From assembly GCF_043195105.1 (NCBI RefSeq), contig NZ_JBAFWO010000002.1: a stretch of DNA of 64,000 nt. One strand, given 5' to 3'. Below are positions 61,268-64,000 of this stretch, piece after piece; within the stretch, counting starts at the first letter, position 1, and each line of letters begins with the position of its first letter. The stretch is from NCEH01 sp002257205. GTDB lineage: Bacteria; Pseudomonadota; Alphaproteobacteria; Rhizobiales; Xanthobacteraceae. Below the pieces are notes generated by a model. It was given only the letters and a program-made list of their open reading frames with translations. It ran no database searches and was not told the DNA's origin. A program made the position numbers and the translations under genes.

Positions 61268-62446
61268 TCATTTTCCCAGTAGAAAACGCCCATAGGCCAT
61301 CACGAAGACGACAAAAGCTGCGACCCAGGCCGAGCCCGCCAGATACATCAAGGGAATAGCCCAGGTGGTCGCGAATATCATGGCGAGGCGCAGTCCCACG
61401 GCCACCGAAATCAGCATGTAGCTGGCCAGCGTCGCGCGCGAGGCCTGCAAGGTGTGCCCGGTATGCCCCAGCGTGGCCCGCGTCATGATGGCCAGCGTCA
61501 TGGTGCCGATGGCACCGATGCCCCAGACATGGATGCCAAAGGCCAGCGGAACACGTTCTGGTGCGAAGGCATGGGCTCCGGCCGCAAGAAAGCCCGCCGC
61601 ACCGAACAGGAAGCCGACGTGGAGTACCAGGACAATCCCGCTCGATCGGGTGCGCCAGCCCTGCCACCGTGAGAGCCGCCAGAGGTTCGCGCCGCCGGCC
61701 AGCAGTAGAGCCGTGCCGGTGGCGCGGGCATTGGGCTGGGCCACCCATAGCGCCAGCGCAGCCCCCGACAGCGCCAGGAAAATGCCATCGACCGGGCCGA
61801 ACGGCACCGGCCGCGCCGTCACGCCTTGCTTGGCCAGCCAATTGTGCGTGAAGCTCGGCACCACGCGCCCGCCCACCAGCAGGATCAGCGCAATCATCAG
61901 GGCCACGCCGGCGCGGGCGGAAACCGCCGCCGTCCCCTCCAGCGCCGCTTCCACATGGAACATGGCATTGGCGAGACCCAACAGCAGCACAAGGATCGCC
62001 ACCTTGAGATTGCGCCAGTTGCGCCCTGCCACCACCTCGCGCCCGATCACCAGCCCGAGGACCAGCAGAAAGCCGGCATCAATGGCGAAGGCCGGGATCC
62101 ATCCGATCCGCGCCGAGAGAAACACCGCGATGCGCCCGGCTAGCCACACCGCCGCCAGGGCGATCAGGGGACGGCCCGCCACCGGCAGGCGTCCGGTCCA
62201 GTTCGGCACCGCGGTGAGCAGGAAGCCGGCGACGACGGCGGCACCGAAGCCGTAGACCATTTCATGGACGTGCCAATCCTGCGGCGAGAAGGCGGTGGGA
62301 ATCGTGATCTCGCCAGTAAAGAATGGGGGCCAGATGGCGATGGCCGCCACCGCCCAGAGCCCACCGGCGAGGAAGAAAGGCCGGAAGCCCCGGCTCCAGA
62401 GGGGCGCGCCCTCGTACGCCCGGCGCGCCTGCGCGGTCCGTTTCAT
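61268..62446 (-). CDS. nnrS: NnrS-family membrane protein
   Basis: A 392-residue polytopic protein with about a dozen hydrophobic segments. It has the NnrS signatures SRGFRPFFLAGGLWA at the N-terminus, DWHVHEMVYGFGAAVVAGFLLTAVPNW (conserved histidines) and HVWGIGAIGTMTLAIMTRATLGHTG. NnrS is a haem/copper membrane protein linked to nitric-oxide stress and denitrification. The ATG at 62446 overlaps the end of the small upstream reading frame. Confidence 0.93.
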   Translation of the reverse strand: MKRTAQARRAYEGAPLWSRGFRPFFLAGGLWAVAAIAIWPPFFTGEITIPTAFSPQDWHVHEMVYGFGAAVVAGFLLTAVPNWTGRLPVAGRPLIALAAVWLAGRIAVFLSARIGWIPAFAIDAGFLLVLGLVIGREVVAGRNWRNLKVAILVLLLGLANAMFHVEAALEGTAAVSARAGVALMIALILLVGGRVVPSFTHNWLAKQGVTARPVPFGPVDGIFLALSGAALALWVAQPNARATGTALLLAGGANLWRLSRWQGWRTRSSGIVLVLHVGFLFGAAGFLAAGAHAFAPERVPLAFGIHVWGIGAIGTMTLAIMTRATLGHTGHTLQASRATLASYMLISVAVGLRLAMIFATTWAIPLMYLAGSAWVAAFVVFVMAYGRFLLGK

Positions 62447-62697
62447 GCGCCAAGCCCTTTCATGGCAAGAATAGCCCGTGGGCGCCCGCGACCGCGCCGA
62501 GTACCGTTAAGCCCGGCACCGGCCAGCAAAACCACGTGGATCAGGCCGGTGTTCAGTAGAGAGGCCTGCGGTTGCGTCCACATCCCCTGCTCGACGCGGC
62601 GATGGAGCAATGGCACCAGCGTGAAGAAGGCGAGGCCGCCGATCCCGTGGATTACGGCGATCACGTGCAGCGCACGGGCGATGGCGACATCATCCAT
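62443..62697 (-). pseudogene. Shortened, probably frameshifted small membrane protein gene
   Basis: An 84-codon frame. Its start (VAIARALHVIAVIHGIGGLAFFTLVPLLHR) and following IHVVLLAGAG look like helices of a small membrane protein. The last 25 residues then turn into arginine-rich, out-of-frame-like sequence (RRGRGRPR). One base over, the same DNA encodes GLTVLGAVAGAHGLFLP and stops. This suggests a +1 frameshift near 62520, and the product also seems to lack middle helices. It is coupled to nnrS and overlaps mogA by 8 nt. It could still be a short functional gene. Confidence 0.5.
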
Positions 62698-63229
62698 TAC
62701 GGCTCTCTGATCCCGGGCGGAACGCCGCGACCACGGCGGGATGGGTCTCGATGCGGCCCGCGCCGATGAGATCAAGGGCATAGGGCACGGCGGGAAACAC
62801 CGCGCTCAGGCAGGTGGCGATGGCGGCGGGCTTGCCCGGCAGGTTGACGATGAGCGTCGTGCCCCGCACCCCAGCGGTCTGGCGCGACAGGATGGCGGTG
62901 GGCACCTCCTTCAGGCTCGCCCGGCGCATGACCTCGCCGAACCCTGGAAGCTCCTTTTCGAACACAAGGCGCATCGCCTCGGGCGTGAGGTCGCGCGGCG
63001 CGGGGCCGGTGCCGCCGGAAGTGAGGACGAGGTCGAGCCGCTCCTCATCCGCCATATGCACCAGGGCCGCGCGCACGCTTTCGACCCCGTCGGGGATCAC
63101 CCGGCGCACCGGGTTCCAGGGTGATGAGATGGCGTGGGCGAGCCATTCCTCCATGGCCGGACCGGCGCGGTCGGCATAGTCGCCTCGGCTGGCCCGGTCG
63201 GAGATGGTGAGGATGCCGATGCGCACCAT
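62690..63229 (-). CDS. mogA: Molybdopterin adenylyltransferase (MogA)
   Basis: A 179-residue MogA/MoaB-fold protein with ILTISDRASRGDYADRAGPA at the N-terminus, VLTSGGTGPAPRDLTPEAM and IVNLPGKPAAIATCL. It activates molybdopterin by adenylation before molybdate insertion. It is encoded 3 bp after the moaA stop, so the two are in one operon with nnrS. The ATG at 63229 is chosen. Confidence 0.93.
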   Translation of the reverse strand: MVRIGILTISDRASRGDYADRAGPAMEEWLAHAISSPWNPVRRVIPDGVESVRAALVHMADEERLDLVLTSGGTGPAPRDLTPEAMRLVFEKELPGFGEVMRRASLKEVPTAILSRQTAGVRGTTLIVNLPGKPAAIATCLSAVFPAVPYALDLIGAGRIETHPAVVAAFRPGSESRNG

Positions 63230-63232
63230 GGC

Positions 63233-64000
63233 TCAGCCTCCCAGCACCGACATGTGCCGCGCCGTTGCCGGTGCGCCATTGCGGGCGATTTCGAAATCGT
63301 GGCCGCGCGGCTTGCCCCGGATGCCGGCATCGATGGCGGCGTGGAGGGCGTCGTCGCCTTCCGAGGCCCGCAGCGGCGCGCGCAGATCGACCTGCGCCTC
63401 CTGCCCCAGGCAGGTGTAGAGCACGCCCTTGGCGCTGACCCGCACCCGGTTGCAGGTCTCGCAGAAGCTATGTGTGAGCGGTGTGATGAATCCGATGCGT
63501 CCCCCGGTCTCGCCGACCCGCGCGTAGCGCGCCGGCCCGCCGGTGCGCTCGCAGGTGTCGGTCAGCGTCCAGCGCTGTTCGATGATGCGCCGCAGGTCGC
63601 TGAGCGGCAGATATTGTTCGGTCCGGTCCTCGCCCACATCTCCGAGCGGCATGGTCTCGATCAGGGTCAGGTCCATGCCGCGCCCGTGGGCAAAAGCGAT
63701 GAGATCATGGATCTCGGCTTCCGTGCTGCCCTTCAGCGCCACGGCGTTCAGCTTCACCTTGAGCCCGGCCGCCTGCGCCGCCAGCAGCCCCTCCATCACC
63801 ACGCCCAGGGTGCCGCGGCGGGTGATGGCGCGGAAGCGGGCGGCATCCAGCGTGTCGAGGGAGACGTTGATCCGGCGCACGCCGGCGCGGGCCAGCGCAT
63901 CCGCATGGCGCGCCAGGAGGCTGGCGTTGGTGGTGAGCGTCAATTCCTTCAGCCGTCCGGTCGTCAGATGGCGGGAGAGGTTGGCGACCAGATCGAGCAC
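63233..64000 (-). CDS. moaA: GTP 3',8-cyclase MoaA (partial, N-terminus off the right edge)
   Basis: The C-terminal 255 residues are visible. They include LTLTTNASLLARHADALARAGVRRINVSLDTLD from the SAM barrel, GLKVKLNAVALKG, the GTP-site cluster cysteines in HSFCETCNRVRVS and YTCLG, and RARHMSVLGG-like end with the conserved GG. MoaA makes the first intermediate of molybdopterin from GTP. The N-terminal radical-SAM cysteine motif lies beyond position 64000. Confidence 0.95.
   Translation of the reverse strand: MLDLVANLSRHLTTGRLKELTLTTNASLLARHADALARAGVRRINVSLDTLDAARFRAITRRGTLGVVMEGLLAAQAAGLKVKLNAVALKGSTEAEIHDLIAFAHGRGMDLTLIETMPLGDVGEDRTEQYLPLSDLRRIIEQRWTLTDTCERTGGPARYARVGETGGRIGFITPLTHSFCETCNRVRVSAKGVLYTCLGQEAQVDLRAPLRASEGDDALHAAIDAGIRGKPRGHDFEIARNGAPATARHMSVLGG

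Overview
The window is GC-rich and comes from a free-living nitrogen-fixing alphaproteobacterium of the Hyphomicrobiales. The most likely family is Xanthobacteraceae (Xanthobacter or Azorhizobium-like), which is inference rather than proof. The pointers are a nifA with a C-x4-C linker and an upstream FNR/FixK box, the cell-cycle phosphotransferase ChpT, DUF1134 (EipA-like) and DUF2865 proteins, and a B12-dependent ribonucleotide reductase.

Positions 1-43941 are a nitrogen-fixation region with a foreign-looking catabolic block inside it. From left to right, the minus strand carries nifB (cut by the left edge). Next is a sigma-54/NifA-driven operon iscA-nfu-nifS-nifT-SIR2-like. After it come poorly characterised accessory genes: an AAA+ ATPase with a divergent partner, a FAD amine oxidase with a Rieske ferredoxin, a rhodanese and several small unknown proteins. 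A catabolic block at 11410-20528 follows, encoding muconolactone isomerase, enol-lactonase, CoA transferase, thiolase, SDR, cyclase, a solute-binding protein and an IclR regulator. The main operon nifHDKENX-DUF269-CCE_0567-fdxB runs leftward from 29487. Divergent from nifH is fdxN-sufBCDS. Then come nifA with an LRV iron-sulfur protein, ahpCD, a YqeB-like gene with modD, and nifV-nifP.

Regulation is unusually readable. Strong -24/-12 elements precede nifB, iscA, nifH, fdxN, ahpC and nifV, and weaker ones precede the YqeB-like gene, the AAA ATPase and others. TGT-N10-ACA NifA sites accompany nifB, iscA, nifH, fdxN (two in tandem) and ahpC. nifA itself has a perfect TTGAT-N4-ATCAA box. The inferred chain is low oxygen, then a FixK/FNR-type activator, then nifA, then nitrogenase, its iron-sulfur assembly (IscA, Nfu, NifS, SUF) and peroxide protection (AhpCD). 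Stem-loops lie between nifH/D, nifD/K and nifK/E.

Positions 43960-64000 look like ordinary chromosome: a LysR regulator, cell-envelope proteins, chpT, oxidoreductases, MarC, queD/queE, a VOC dioxygenase, mutL, nrdJ, nnrS and molybdenum-cofactor genes mogA and moaA (moaA cut by the right edge). This half carries GC-rich palindromic repeats, one of which lies in frame inside nrdJ.
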